Assembly (NCBI GenBank): GCA_963597395.1
Contig: CAVBPX010000003.1
Coordinates: forward strand, 1-64,000
From: Hallerella sp963597395
GTDB taxonomy: Bacteria > Fibrobacterota > Fibrobacteria > Fibrobacterales > Fibrobacteraceae
Direction: 5' to 3'
DNA: 64,000 nt
The number at the start of each line of letters is the position of its first letter. The stretch's first letter is position 1. A model generated the notes under the pieces. That model was not told the origin of the DNA and searched no databases. It saw only the letters and a list, made by a program, of their open reading frames with translations. The position numbers and the translations under genes were made by a program. This document shows, in pieces, positions 40,013-47,839 of this stretch.

Positions 40013-41901
40013 TTTAAAATCTCCAGGCTGTCGCAAAGGACTTCAAAATCTTTCAGGGATTTTTCGCGGTCTTCCGAAGTTCCTTCGACCGGGGCGAACC
40101 GTGCAAAGGCGCATGCTTCCAGCCATTTGAGCACCTTTTCAAGCGATTCGGGCGGTAAACCGAGTTCGTTCAGGTTCGACTTGACCTGCTCCTGCGTCAT
40201 GCCGCGGAATTCCCTGTTCGAAAGATCGGAAAGATATCCGACGAGACCTTTTTCGAGCGCCGCATAAAAAGCCTTGACTTCGTTTTTCGAAAGGGCCTTT
40301 TTGGCCTCGGCCATAGACGCATTGAGATTCTTTTTGGCGCTTGCCTTGCGCACGCGGGCCGCGTCTCCGGAATACTTTCGGTGCGAACGGATGAATGCGA
40401 CAAGGATTGCGTACAAAATAAACGGCAGGACGAAAAGGAGCCAGAAGCCGACCGATTTGTAGGGCGGAACCTCTTCGACCGTGGCGGATGTGACCGGGTG
40501 AATGTAGCGAATGTCCCGACCGAGGTCTTCAATTTCCGATTTGGCAGCGGGCGTGTAGGAGGGAGTGCTTGGCGCGTTTGCGCTTGCCGAAGTCGCTTCG
40601 CCTTTTTCCACCTGGATTTTCCAGGGCCCTTGCGTTTTGCTTTCGTACTTTTTCTTTGACGGATTGAACCAGGAATAGGTGATTTCCGGAATGTGGAATT
40701 CGCCCTTCTTTTTGGGGTAGAGGAAAATGCGGATGTCTTTTGTGGTGACGACCTTTCCGCCCGCGACTTTTTTCTTGATGTCGTTTTCGGGAGGGACGGT
40801 GCGGAAGTCCGAGAAGTCGGGGAGAACCGGATCGGTGATGGTTCCCGGTTTTCCGTCGCCCGAAATGCGGATGGAAAACGTGAGAGCGTCCCCGAGCGCG
40901 AGGGAATCCTTGTCAAAGGAGGCTTCAAAGGAGTAGTTTCCGACCATTCCCGAAAAGTCCTTGGGCTTCCCCTGGGCGGGAAGCGGCAAAACCTTGATTT
41001 TGACGGGAGCCGTTTTGGCTTCGGCCTCGACGGGCTCCTGTTGGACGGTCTTGAAGCTCATGGAAAATCCGCCGCTAGACTTGTTCTTTTCGACGACCTT
41101 GGGCTCGCCGATTTTTGTGTAGGTGAACTTGAACGGCGGAATGGAAAGCTCTCCGGACTTGACGGGCGAAAGCCATGCGAACTTCGCCTTTCCCTGCATT
41201 TCGCGCGGGGCGTCCGGAATGGGAGCGAGCTTCAGGTCGGTGGAAATGTTTTCGGCCCGGTGCGCGATAAAGTCGTTTCCGAGGTCCATGTTTGTCGCGA
41301 CGAGGTTTCCCTGAAAATGTTCAAACGTGTGAAGCGAAAGCGTGACGGAAAGCTGCTCGCCTTCATAGACGGTCCGCTTGTTCGGGGTAAGCGTCGCGAT
41401 GACCGCCGGGTCGTCGTAGGACTTTTTCACTTCGATGTTGTTCAAATGAAAAATGTCGTATTCCGTCTCGCCTATTTTCCACGTGAGAACGCCGGCCGCC
41501 TTGCGGCCCGTCTTTTGCGGAGCAACGAGATGAAAGCGGTATTGCCTGGCGGTAAAGCTTTTGCGCCGTTCCACACGAACATCCGCGGAGTCGAGGCTTT
41601 TCAGCACAAATCCGTTTTGCACGGAAAACTTCGGAACTTCGCGCGGACCGTATTCTTCGAGATTCTGGGTATCGACGGTAAACTGGAGCGTAAATTCCTC
41701 GCCCGCGGAAAGCGTGTTCTTATCGACCTGAATGTCCCAGGGCCCGCGCGTAATCATCTGGCCCGGATGGCTCGACTGCATTCCGCCGCCCATCATCGCG
41801 ACCATCTGCTGGTGCATCTGGTCCATCATCGCCCAGGGATCGCTTACCTGCGCCGTGGCGCCCATTTCAAAGAGAAGAATAAAAAACAGAAAGCGTTTCA
41901 T
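40009..41901 (-). CDS. batD: BatD: oxygen-tolerance-type exported membrane protein
   Basis: A 630-aa BatD: signal peptide (1-17), a Met/Gly-rich segment (QMHQQMVAMMGGGM), several Ig-like BatD domains, one transmembrane helix (about 478-500, GFWLLFVLPFILYAILVAFI) and a cytoplasmic helical tail. In Bacteroides BatD is part of the Bat complex with BatA-C and E; here batD and batE form a separate two-gene operon about 31 kb from the MoxR-batABC operon. A TATTTTTA box (41909-41916) ends 7 nt before the ATG. Confidence 0.88.
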   Translation of the reverse strand: MKRFLFFILLFEMGATAQVSDPWAMMDQMHQQMVAMMGGGMQSSHPGQMITRGPWDIQVDKNTLSAGEEFTLQFTVDTQNLEEYGPREVPKFSVQNGFVLKSLDSADVRVERRKSFTARQYRFHLVAPQKTGRKAAGVLTWKIGETEYDIFHLNNIEVKKSYDDPAVIATLTPNKRTVYEGEQLSVTLSLHTFEHFQGNLVATNMDLGNDFIAHRAENISTDLKLAPIPDAPREMQGKAKFAWLSPVKSGELSIPPFKFTYTKIGEPKVVEKNKSSGGFSMSFKTVQQEPVEAEAKTAPVKIKVLPLPAQGKPKDFSGMVGNYSFEASFDKDSLALGDALTFSIRISGDGKPGTITDPVLPDFSDFRTVPPENDIKKKVAGGKVVTTKDIRIFLYPKKKGEFHIPEITYSWFNPSKKKYESKTQGPWKIQVEKGEATSASANAPSTPSYTPAAKSEIEDLGRDIRYIHPVTSATVEEVPPYKSVGFWLLFVLPFILYAILVAFIRSHRKYSGDAARVRKASAKKNLNASMAEAKKALSKNEVKAFYAALEKGLVGYLSDLSNREFRGMTQEQVKSNLNELGLPPESLEKVLKWLEACAFARFAPVEGTSEDREKSLKDFEVLCDSLEILK

Positions 41902-41908
41902 AACGAAC

Positions 41909-41933
41909 TAAAAATACAAAAAAGCTATCTTTG
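41909..41933. promoter_or_regulatory. Divergent promoter boxes of batD and the ABC protein
   Basis: Minus-strand TATTTTTA (41909-41916) serves batD and plus-strand TATCTTTG (41926-41933) serves the downstream gene. Each ends 4-7 nt before its ATG, within a 36-nt divergent gap. Confidence 0.45.
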
Positions 41934-41937
41934 AGCC

Positions 41938-43317
41938 ATGATTTATCAATCGTTGGAATCGCTCTTTCTCGATTATCCGCAAATCCAGATGCTCGGCCCC
42001 GTGGGAAGCGGAAAATCCAGGCTCCTCCGCGAATTTTCCGAAGCGCATCCGCGGGTCTCGCTTTCCTCGACGGAAATCCAGCGAAGAATCCAACGGGCGC
42101 TTGCCCCTTTTTGGCAACAGCGCTTTATCAGCCTCCGCGACGACGACGCTCCGCGTGTCCGCGACCTGCTTTTAAAACCGAAGTTCTTTTTGAATTCCGC
42201 GCACTACGTCGAGGACGACCCTTTTGCCCCGACAAACCCCGAAAAGCTCGAAGAGGCGCTCGCAATGGCGAACCTCCCCGAAACGGTTCTCAAGGTAAAG
42301 CTTCTAAGCCTTTCGAACGGGGAACTTCGCCGCATCCTTCTCGCCCGGCAGTGGATGGAAAGTCCGGAATATCTCCTGTTCGACGATCCGTTCGGAGGAC
42401 TCGACCCGGAATTTCGCACGCACCTCGCAAAGGCCATTCTCAAGATGTCGAAGACGGGCGTCAAAATGGCGGTGAGCCTGCAGCGAAAAGAGGAACTGCT
42501 CCCGGAAATCCCGGCGTTTGTATATGAGAATGGCGAGTTTCACAGGTTTGACGGCGAACTTCCCATAGAAATTGCGGAACCCGTCGAAAAAAAACAGGAC
42601 GTGACTGCCTACGTTTTTGAAACCCTGCGCACGCCCGAAAATGTCGGCGAGACGCTTTTTGACCTGGAAAACGTGACGGTCCGCTACGGTTCCTCGGTCA
42701 TCATCGACAATCTGACGTGGCGCGTGAAAGCGGGAGAACATTGGGTGGTGATGGGCCCGAACGGCGCCGGAAAAAGCACGCTTCTCGCACTGCTTTCCGC
42801 GGATCACCCGCAAATGTATTCGAACGACATTACGCTCTTCGGAAAAAAGCCCGGTGCGGGCCTCGACATTTGGAAGCACAAGGCCCAGATTGGATTTTTC
42901 TCGCCGGAACTCGCAACGCAATACCGCGAAAAGCTGAACATCGGGGACGTCCTTTGCACGGGCTTCACAACGGGCCTCGGACTTTTCAACCCGCCGTCCT
43001 GGGAAGAACGCGCCAAGGCCAAAAAGTGGCTGGAAGAGCTCGGGTTTTCGGATGCCGGGCGGCCGTTCGATTCTCTCTCGGCGACGGAGCGGAGGCTTGT
43101 CCTCATTGCCCGCGCCGCTATTCGTCCGCCAAAGGTTCTGATTCTCGACGAACCGACGCAAGGAATGGACGTTGCTTTTCGCGAACGCCTTTTTGACCTG
43201 TTGGAATTTCTTTCGGGCGAAACCGCAATTATCCTTGTGACGCACTACGACTGCGAATGGCCCAAGTGCATGACGAACGTGCTGCGGATGCCGAAGTTCT
43301 CGTTAAAGGAAAACTAG
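41938..43317 (+). CDS. ABC ATPase with two nucleotide-binding domains (ModF/PhrA-like)
   Basis: A 459-aa soluble protein with two ABC ATPase domains. The first has a short Walker A (MLGPVGSGKS), signature LSLSNGELRR and Walker B YLLFDDP. The second has GPNGAGKS, a degenerate signature LSATERRLVLI and VLILDEPTQGMD. This layout is ModF (PhrA)-like, a stand-alone double-ATPase found with molybdate genes or alone. No membrane partner or molybdenum gene is nearby, so the function is uncertain. The TATCTTTG box ends 4 nt before the ATG; the stop overlaps crcB (CTAG). Confidence 0.82.
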   Translation: MIYQSLESLFLDYPQIQMLGPVGSGKSRLLREFSEAHPRVSLSSTEIQRRIQRALAPFWQQRFISLRDDDAPRVRDLLLKPKFFLNSAHYVEDDPFAPTNPEKLEEALAMANLPETVLKVKLLSLSNGELRRILLARQWMESPEYLLFDDPFGGLDPEFRTHLAKAILKMSKTGVKMAVSLQRKEELLPEIPAFVYENGEFHRFDGELPIEIAEPVEKKQDVTAYVFETLRTPENVGETLFDLENVTVRYGSSVIIDNLTWRVKAGEHWVVMGPNGAGKSTLLALLSADHPQMYSNDITLFGKKPGAGLDIWKHKAQIGFFSPELATQYREKLNIGDVLCTGFTTGLGLFNPPSWEERAKAKKWLEELGFSDAGRPFDSLSATERRLVLIARAAIRPPKVLILDEPTQGMDVAFRERLFDLLEFLSGETAIILVTHYDCEWPKCMTNVLRMPKFSLKEN

Positions 43318-43694
43318 ATTAAAAGTTTCGCCGCGAGGTTTCCGAGATAGACGGCGAGGATTCCGAAAAAGACGCTCCCCGCCGCATAAAGGGCGAACAT
43401 CAGAACGTTTCCGTCGCGGAACAGCTGAAGGTTTTCGTTTGCAAAAGTGGAAAACGTGGTAAGTCCGCCGCAAAATCCGACGGTGAGAAACAGCCGCGCG
43501 TTCGGGCTTAAGGTGCGCTCCGAGAGTCCGTAAAAGAGCCCAATCAGAAGGCAGCCGCCGATGTTTACGGCAAAGGTCCCGAGCGGAAAATGTCCCATTG
43601 CCGGGAAGAACTTCGAAATGCATCGGGTCGAAAGGAACCGGCAGATTCCGCCGAGCGCGCTTCCGCACCCTACCAAAAAAATCGATTGGAGCAT
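43314..43694 (-). CDS. crcB: Fluoride efflux channel CrcB
   Basis: A 126-aa four-helix membrane protein of the CrcB/Fluc family, which exports fluoride as a dual-topology dimer. The central signature GFCGGLTTFSTFANE is present, plus LGTFAVNIGG. Start at 43694 (MLQSIFLVGCGSALGG) gives the family N-terminus; a 30-nt upstream in-frame ATG is less likely. No fluoride riboswitch was seen upstream. It has the best promoter in the window: TTTG, 20 nt, TATATTTG, 4 nt, ATG. Confidence 0.93.
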   Translation of the reverse strand: MLQSIFLVGCGSALGGICRFLSTRCISKFFPAMGHFPLGTFAVNIGGCLLIGLFYGLSERTLSPNARLFLTVGFCGGLTTFSTFANENLQLFRDGNVLMFALYAAGSVFFGILAVYLGNLAAKLLI

Positions 43695-43698
43695 GCGA

Positions 43699-43730
43699 CA
43701 AATATAGGTTTTCCGCCGGGCCATTGCAAA
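43699..43730 (-). promoter_or_regulatory. FCB-type promoter of crcB
   Basis: On the minus strand TTTG (43730-43727), 20 nt, then TATATTTG (43706-43699). This fits the Bacteroidetes -33 TTTG / -7 TAnnTTTG consensus exactly, and the box ends 4 nt from the start codon. Confidence 0.7.
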
Positions 43731-43800
43731 GCCTTTTGGACAGAAGAAAAAAACATTCCCCGATTTTTATATTTTGTGCATTCAAGGTAAAGGATTGACA

Positions 43801-44922
43801 GTGATTACCGAAGAACAGATTCTCAAAGCTTTGTCCGTGGTTCAGGATCCGGATTTGAAGAAGAATATCGTGGAACTCGGATTTGTGAAGAACATCCGAA
43901 TTTCAAAGGATGCGGACGTGGAACTGGACCTTGTCCTGACGACACCCGCGTGCCCGATCCGCGACCGTTTTAAGACCCAGTGCGAAGAGATTCTTCGGCA
44001 GTCCGGTGCGAAGACGGCAAATGTCGTTTTGCGCGCAAACGGCCGTGTCGTCAGTTCCGAAAAGGCGGAACCGAACAACAACGAGCTTTTAAAAGACGTC
44101 AAGCGGATTGTGGGCGTTGCAAGCGGCAAGGGCGGCGTCGGAAAATCCACGGTGACGGCAAACCTCGCCATGGCCCTGAGCCTTGCCGGCGCAAAGGTCG
44201 GAATTCTCGACGCGGACATCTACGGGCCTTCGATGAACATCATGTTCGGAGTTGAAGAGGCGCCCGAAGTTTTTGAGGACAGAACCATCGCTCCCGTCGA
44301 GGTCAAGGGCGGAATTTCCCTTATTTCGATGGCGATGTTCGCGGAGTCGGACAAGGCGACGATTTGGCGCGGCCCGATGGCAAGCCAGATGATCCAGAAC
44401 TTTGTGCACCGCGTCCGCTGGGGCGAACTGGACTACCTGCTGATAGACTTTCCTCCCGGAACGGGCGATATCCAGCTGACGCTCACCCAGCAATGCCCGC
44501 TTTCCTGTGCCGTTGTCGTCACGACCCCGCAGGAAGTCGCTCTCGCGGACTGCCGCAAGGGACTTGCCATGTTCGACAGCGTCGGCGTCCCCACGGTGGG
44601 AATCGTCGAAAACATGAGTTACTTTATCTGTGACGGATGCGGCAAGCATCACGAAATTTTCAGAACGGGCGGCGGCGAGCGCATTTCAAAGGCTCTCGGG
44701 GTTCCGCTTCTCGGAAAAATTCCGTTGGAACCCGCGGTTGCGGATGCCGGGGACCTGGGAACGCCCGTCGTGCTTCGCTATCCGAACAGCGAAAGTGGCA
44801 AGGCCTTTGCGGACATTGCCGAAAAGACCATCCAGGCCGTGGCGCGTCTCGAGCACACGTCAAAGGAAGTTTTGCACAATTTCCGCTACAGCTTTGAAGA
44901 ACTCCCCGTGGAGGCCGTATGA
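43801..44922 (+). CDS. mrp: Mrp/ApbC-family Fe-S cluster carrier ATPase
   Basis: A 373-aa P-loop NTPase that delivers Fe-S clusters. It has an N-terminal MIP18/DUF59 domain (about 1-90, VVQDPDLKKNIVELGFVKNI), the deviant Walker A GKGGVGKS (109-116), and a conserved Cys pair (CDGCGKHHEIF) near residue 281. Start chosen at GTG 43801 after AAAGGA; an upstream in-frame TTG is possible. It is followed by a DUF971 gene overlapping by 4 nt, the usual pairing. Confidence 0.93.
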   Translation: MITEEQILKALSVVQDPDLKKNIVELGFVKNIRISKDADVELDLVLTTPACPIRDRFKTQCEEILRQSGAKTANVVLRANGRVVSSEKAEPNNNELLKDVKRIVGVASGKGGVGKSTVTANLAMALSLAGAKVGILDADIYGPSMNIMFGVEEAPEVFEDRTIAPVEVKGGISLISMAMFAESDKATIWRGPMASQMIQNFVHRVRWGELDYLLIDFPPGTGDIQLTLTQQCPLSCAVVVTTPQEVALADCRKGLAMFDSVGVPTVGIVENMSYFICDGCGKHHEIFRTGGGERISKALGVPLLGKIPLEPAVADAGDLGTPVVLRYPNSESGKAFADIAEKTIQAVARLEHTSKEVLHNFRYSFEELPVEAV

Positions 44923-45227
44923 TTCAACCTGTCAAGATTTTTCGCACAGGGAAAAACGAACTGGGATTTGACTTTGACGACGGTTCCCGCGCCGTCTTCC
45001 CTTTGCGCGCCTTGCGCCTTGCGTGCCCGTGCGCGCTTTGCGTCGATGAAAATTCCGGCGAGCGCCTTCTCGATCCGAAAACGGTTCCGGAAGACATTTC
45101 CATTGAAAGCATTCAGTCCGTGGGCCGGTATGCGGTCGGCATTCTTTGGAGCGACGGGCATCGGACGGGAATTTACCCTTATGATTTGCTCAAACGCTTG
45201 TCGGACGATTTGACGAAAAACGCGTAA
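44919..45227 (+). CDS. DUF971-domain protein
   Basis: A 102-aa protein like the N-terminal domain of gamma-butyrobetaine hydroxylases (DUF971): FDDGSRAVFPLRALRLACPC, ALCVDENSG and GRYAVGILWSDGHRTGIYPY. The Cys-Pro-Cys-x-x-Cys cluster is retained and the fold is believed to bind iron or zinc. It overlaps mrp by 4 nt and so probably supports Fe-S assembly. No hydroxylase domain is attached. Confidence 0.88.
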   Translation: MIQPVKIFRTGKNELGFDFDDGSRAVFPLRALRLACPCALCVDENSGERLLDPKTVPEDISIESIQSVGRYAVGILWSDGHRTGIYPYDLLKRLSDDLTKNA

Positions 45228-45274
45228 AAAGCCATATTTTATGCGGTAAAATTTTTTGGCGTAGGTTTGTCCCC

Positions 45275-46117
45275 ATGAGTGATTTTAACGAATCCCTGTA
45301 CTTTCGAGACTTGAATCGGTATCCGACTTTAAAGCCGGAGGAAGAAGCCGCGCTGATTGCTATCATCAAGGACGGCAAGACGGAAGAAATTCGCCAGTCC
45401 GCTCTCCAGCATCTTATCCGCGGAAACTTGCGCTTTGTGGTGAGCGTCGCCCGAAAGTATCAGGGCCGCGGACTTTCCCTGCTTGACCTCATCAACGAAG
45501 GGAATCTTGGCCTTTTCAAGGCGGCCAAGCGCTTTGACAGCACAAAGGACGTCAAGTTTATCAGCTACGCGGTCTGGTGGATTCGACAGTCCATTCAAAA
45601 GGCCCTCTTTGAACAGGTCGGCTCCGTCCGGATTCCGCCGAACAAGCTTACCCTGGTAAACCGTTTTAAGCGCGCCCTGGTGCAGAACGGCGGCGATTAC
45701 GAACGCACAATGGCCATGCCCGAATTCGCGGGCTCGGAACAGGACATTGTCGAGGTGATGGAAAAAATCGTCGATATTTCGCTCGACGCCCCGATTAGCG
45801 ACGACGGCTCTTCCGGGGATTCCGTAAGTTCCCTTATGGACGTTCTGGGGACGGAAGGGAACCAGGAAGACGAAATGGAGAAGAACGAGCGCAAGGCCCT
45901 GATCGACGGCATTCTCAAGTCCCTGCCGCGCCGCGAAGAGGAAATCTTGCGGATGTTCTACGGTCTCGATACGGTCGAGGATACAACTCTCAAGGACATC
46001 GGCGAAGACCTGAAGCTGAGCCGCGAGCGCGTCCGCCAAATCAAGAACAAGACATTGCGCAAGCTTCAAAAGAACAAGGAAAAGCGCGAACGGCTGGGCG
46101 ATTTTCTGGAAGACTGA
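45275..46117 (+). CDS. rpoD: Primary-type sigma factor (short, RpoD/SigA-like)
   Basis: A 280-aa sigma-70 factor with regions 1.2 (ESLYFRDLNRYP), 2.1-2.4 (RGNLRFVVSVARKYQGRGLS; RFDSTKDVKFISYAVWWIRQ), region 3 and 4 (ETLKDIGEDLKLSRERVRQIK-like block). It is shorter than E. coli RpoD and lacks the long region 1.1, like the vegetative sigma of Bacteroidetes. It fits the TAnnTTTG-type promoters in this window. Overlaps the following gene by one base. Confidence 0.92.
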   Translation: MSDFNESLYFRDLNRYPTLKPEEEAALIAIIKDGKTEEIRQSALQHLIRGNLRFVVSVARKYQGRGLSLLDLINEGNLGLFKAAKRFDSTKDVKFISYAVWWIRQSIQKALFEQVGSVRIPPNKLTLVNRFKRALVQNGGDYERTMAMPEFAGSEQDIVEVMEKIVDISLDAPISDDGSSGDSVSSLMDVLGTEGNQEDEMEKNERKALIDGILKSLPRREEEILRMFYGLDTVEDTTLKDIGEDLKLSRERVRQIKNKTLRKLQKNKEKRERLGDFLED

Positions 46118-47823
46118 TGCGGATTCCGAAAAACAAGGCTCAACGGGCTGCCGTCTGCTTTTTGGCGCTTCTCGCATGCGCCTTTGTTGTGATGGCCGCC
46201 TTTTACGCCTATGGAAAGTTTGGTCCCAAAAAAGTTTTGACGGCCGATGTGCCGTTCGGGCTCCCGGCTGGGACGGAAATTGCCGTGGGCGACACTCCGG
46301 ATACGCTTGCGGGCCTCGGAGCCTTGCCCGGACTGACCGTGCAGGAGCTTCACCGTGCGGGCGACCTTGAACGGAACGGTCGCTTTATGGATGCCGCGGA
46401 AATTTACGAGGCCATTTCGTTGCAACATCCCGACGTGTTTCTCGCGGAGTGGGGCGTCGTTCGGACTCTTTTTCTTGCGGATTCCATCGCCCCGGTCTGG
46501 ACCTCCCTGTTTGATTCGCGGATGCGGAACATCAAGTCCCGCTACCCGGAGTCCTCCGTCTCGTTTCTCTCGGATGCGATGTTTGCCGCCAAGGCGCAAA
46601 GCTTTGGACCGGCCCTTGAACTTTCCCGGATTTCGACGGAAAAGGCTCCGGCGTTTGCCTATGCGCGGCTCTTTTACGCCGAAATGCTTTATCGTGCGGG
46701 GCGTCTTTCCGAAGGCAAGTCTGAGGTCAAGGTTGCCATTTCGCTTTCGCGCGGAACGGATGCGGACGCCTACGAGCTTCTTTCCCGAATTTTTCACGAC
46801 GAAGGGGACCTCGACAGCTGCGAACGCGTCATCGACTTTGCCGTTTCCAAGTTTCCCGTCCATCCGAAGTTACTTTGTATGCAAGGACTTTTGCTCGAAT
46901 ACAAGGGACTCTTTGACGATGCTGAAAACGTTTACCGCCGGATTCTCGCCATCCGCCCGGACTTTTCAGGTGCGACGGAGGCACTGCTTTCGCTCGGACA
47001 AAAAGCGCCGCCCGGTAAGACGGCGGGGCGGCTCTCTCCCAAGGATCAGGCGCAGGTCGCGTGCAACATCCTCGAACCTCTGGTTTCGCGCTACCCCGAC
47101 AATTTACCGCTTCGCGAGGCGCTCGGAATTGCCTACCTGAAGGGCAGGGAGTTTAACCTGGCAAAGGCCCAGTTCGCCGAAATCCAGAACCGCGACCCGG
47201 AATATCCCGAAATTCGAAAGCGTCTGCAGGAAGCCTCCTCGCTTCCGTCCGAACGCGAGGTCAAAAAGAACATCCTCGCCGACAATCTGAACCGCGCAAT
47301 CGACAGCATGCGGACGCTCCCCGTGCAGGGGCACTCCTTTGAATCGAGCCTCGGCCATTATCTTGTGCGCTACGGCGCGACGGAAAAGGAATTCTTTACA
47401 AAGTATTCCGCGTCAAACTTTCAAAAGCTCAAAAACAACGCGTGGCAGGAAAGCTTTTTTGACGCTCCCTATTTTCACCGCTACACGGCCCTTTTCGACA
47501 AAAAGGGACGCTTTTACGGCGTGCACGTGGTGGTGACGGACTCGAACGTCGTCGCAAACAAAACGGCGACAAACACGCCCGAAATTTACACGATGCTCCT
47601 CCAGCTGAATTCGAGACTTTCCGGGCTCGGAACGGAAACGGGCGAAACGGATTGCGAAGGAACGGTCATCTCGGGCGCCACGTGGGAAACCCGCGACAAC
47701 TTTGAAATGCTCGCCCGCGTGGTCGGAAAACCCGCCGAAATTCGGATGATTCGCCTCGACAAGTCGAAAATTCCCGCCGGAATGCGACTTTGCGACTATA
47801 CCAAGTACCTTTTCCTGTATTGA
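46117..47823 (+). CDS. Large TPR protein with N-terminal membrane anchor
   Basis: A 568-aa protein: one N-terminal transmembrane helix (about 10-30, AVCFLALLACAFVVMAAFYAYG), followed by many helical repeats (HRAGDLERNGRFMDAAEIYEA; SEAKSEVKVAISLSRG-like) and a C-terminal part of unclear fold ending MRLCDYTKYLFLY. Start overlaps the sigma-factor stop by one base. The TPR superhelix is expected in the periplasm. It may be functionally tied to the following lipoprotein, another TPR-like protein, as an envelope assembly platform; this is inference. Confidence 0.7.
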   Translation: MRIPKNKAQRAAVCFLALLACAFVVMAAFYAYGKFGPKKVLTADVPFGLPAGTEIAVGDTPDTLAGLGALPGLTVQELHRAGDLERNGRFMDAAEIYEAISLQHPDVFLAEWGVVRTLFLADSIAPVWTSLFDSRMRNIKSRYPESSVSFLSDAMFAAKAQSFGPALELSRISTEKAPAFAYARLFYAEMLYRAGRLSEGKSEVKVAISLSRGTDADAYELLSRIFHDEGDLDSCERVIDFAVSKFPVHPKLLCMQGLLLEYKGLFDDAENVYRRILAIRPDFSGATEALLSLGQKAPPGKTAGRLSPKDQAQVACNILEPLVSRYPDNLPLREALGIAYLKGREFNLAKAQFAEIQNRDPEYPEIRKRLQEASSLPSEREVKKNILADNLNRAIDSMRTLPVQGHSFESSLGHYLVRYGATEKEFFTKYSASNFQKLKNNAWQESFFDAPYFHRYTALFDKKGRFYGVHVVVTDSNVVANKTATNTPEIYTMLLQLNSRLSGLGTETGETDCEGTVISGATWETRDNFEMLARVVGKPAEIRMIRLDKSKIPAGMRLCDYTKYLFLY

Positions 47824-47839
47824 TTTGTACTTTACCCGT

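Noticed and set aside
43695..43800. Possible fluoride riboswitch upstream of crcB.
   Set aside because: The conserved fluoride aptamer core was not found; a complete promoter occupies the position immediately before the start codon.
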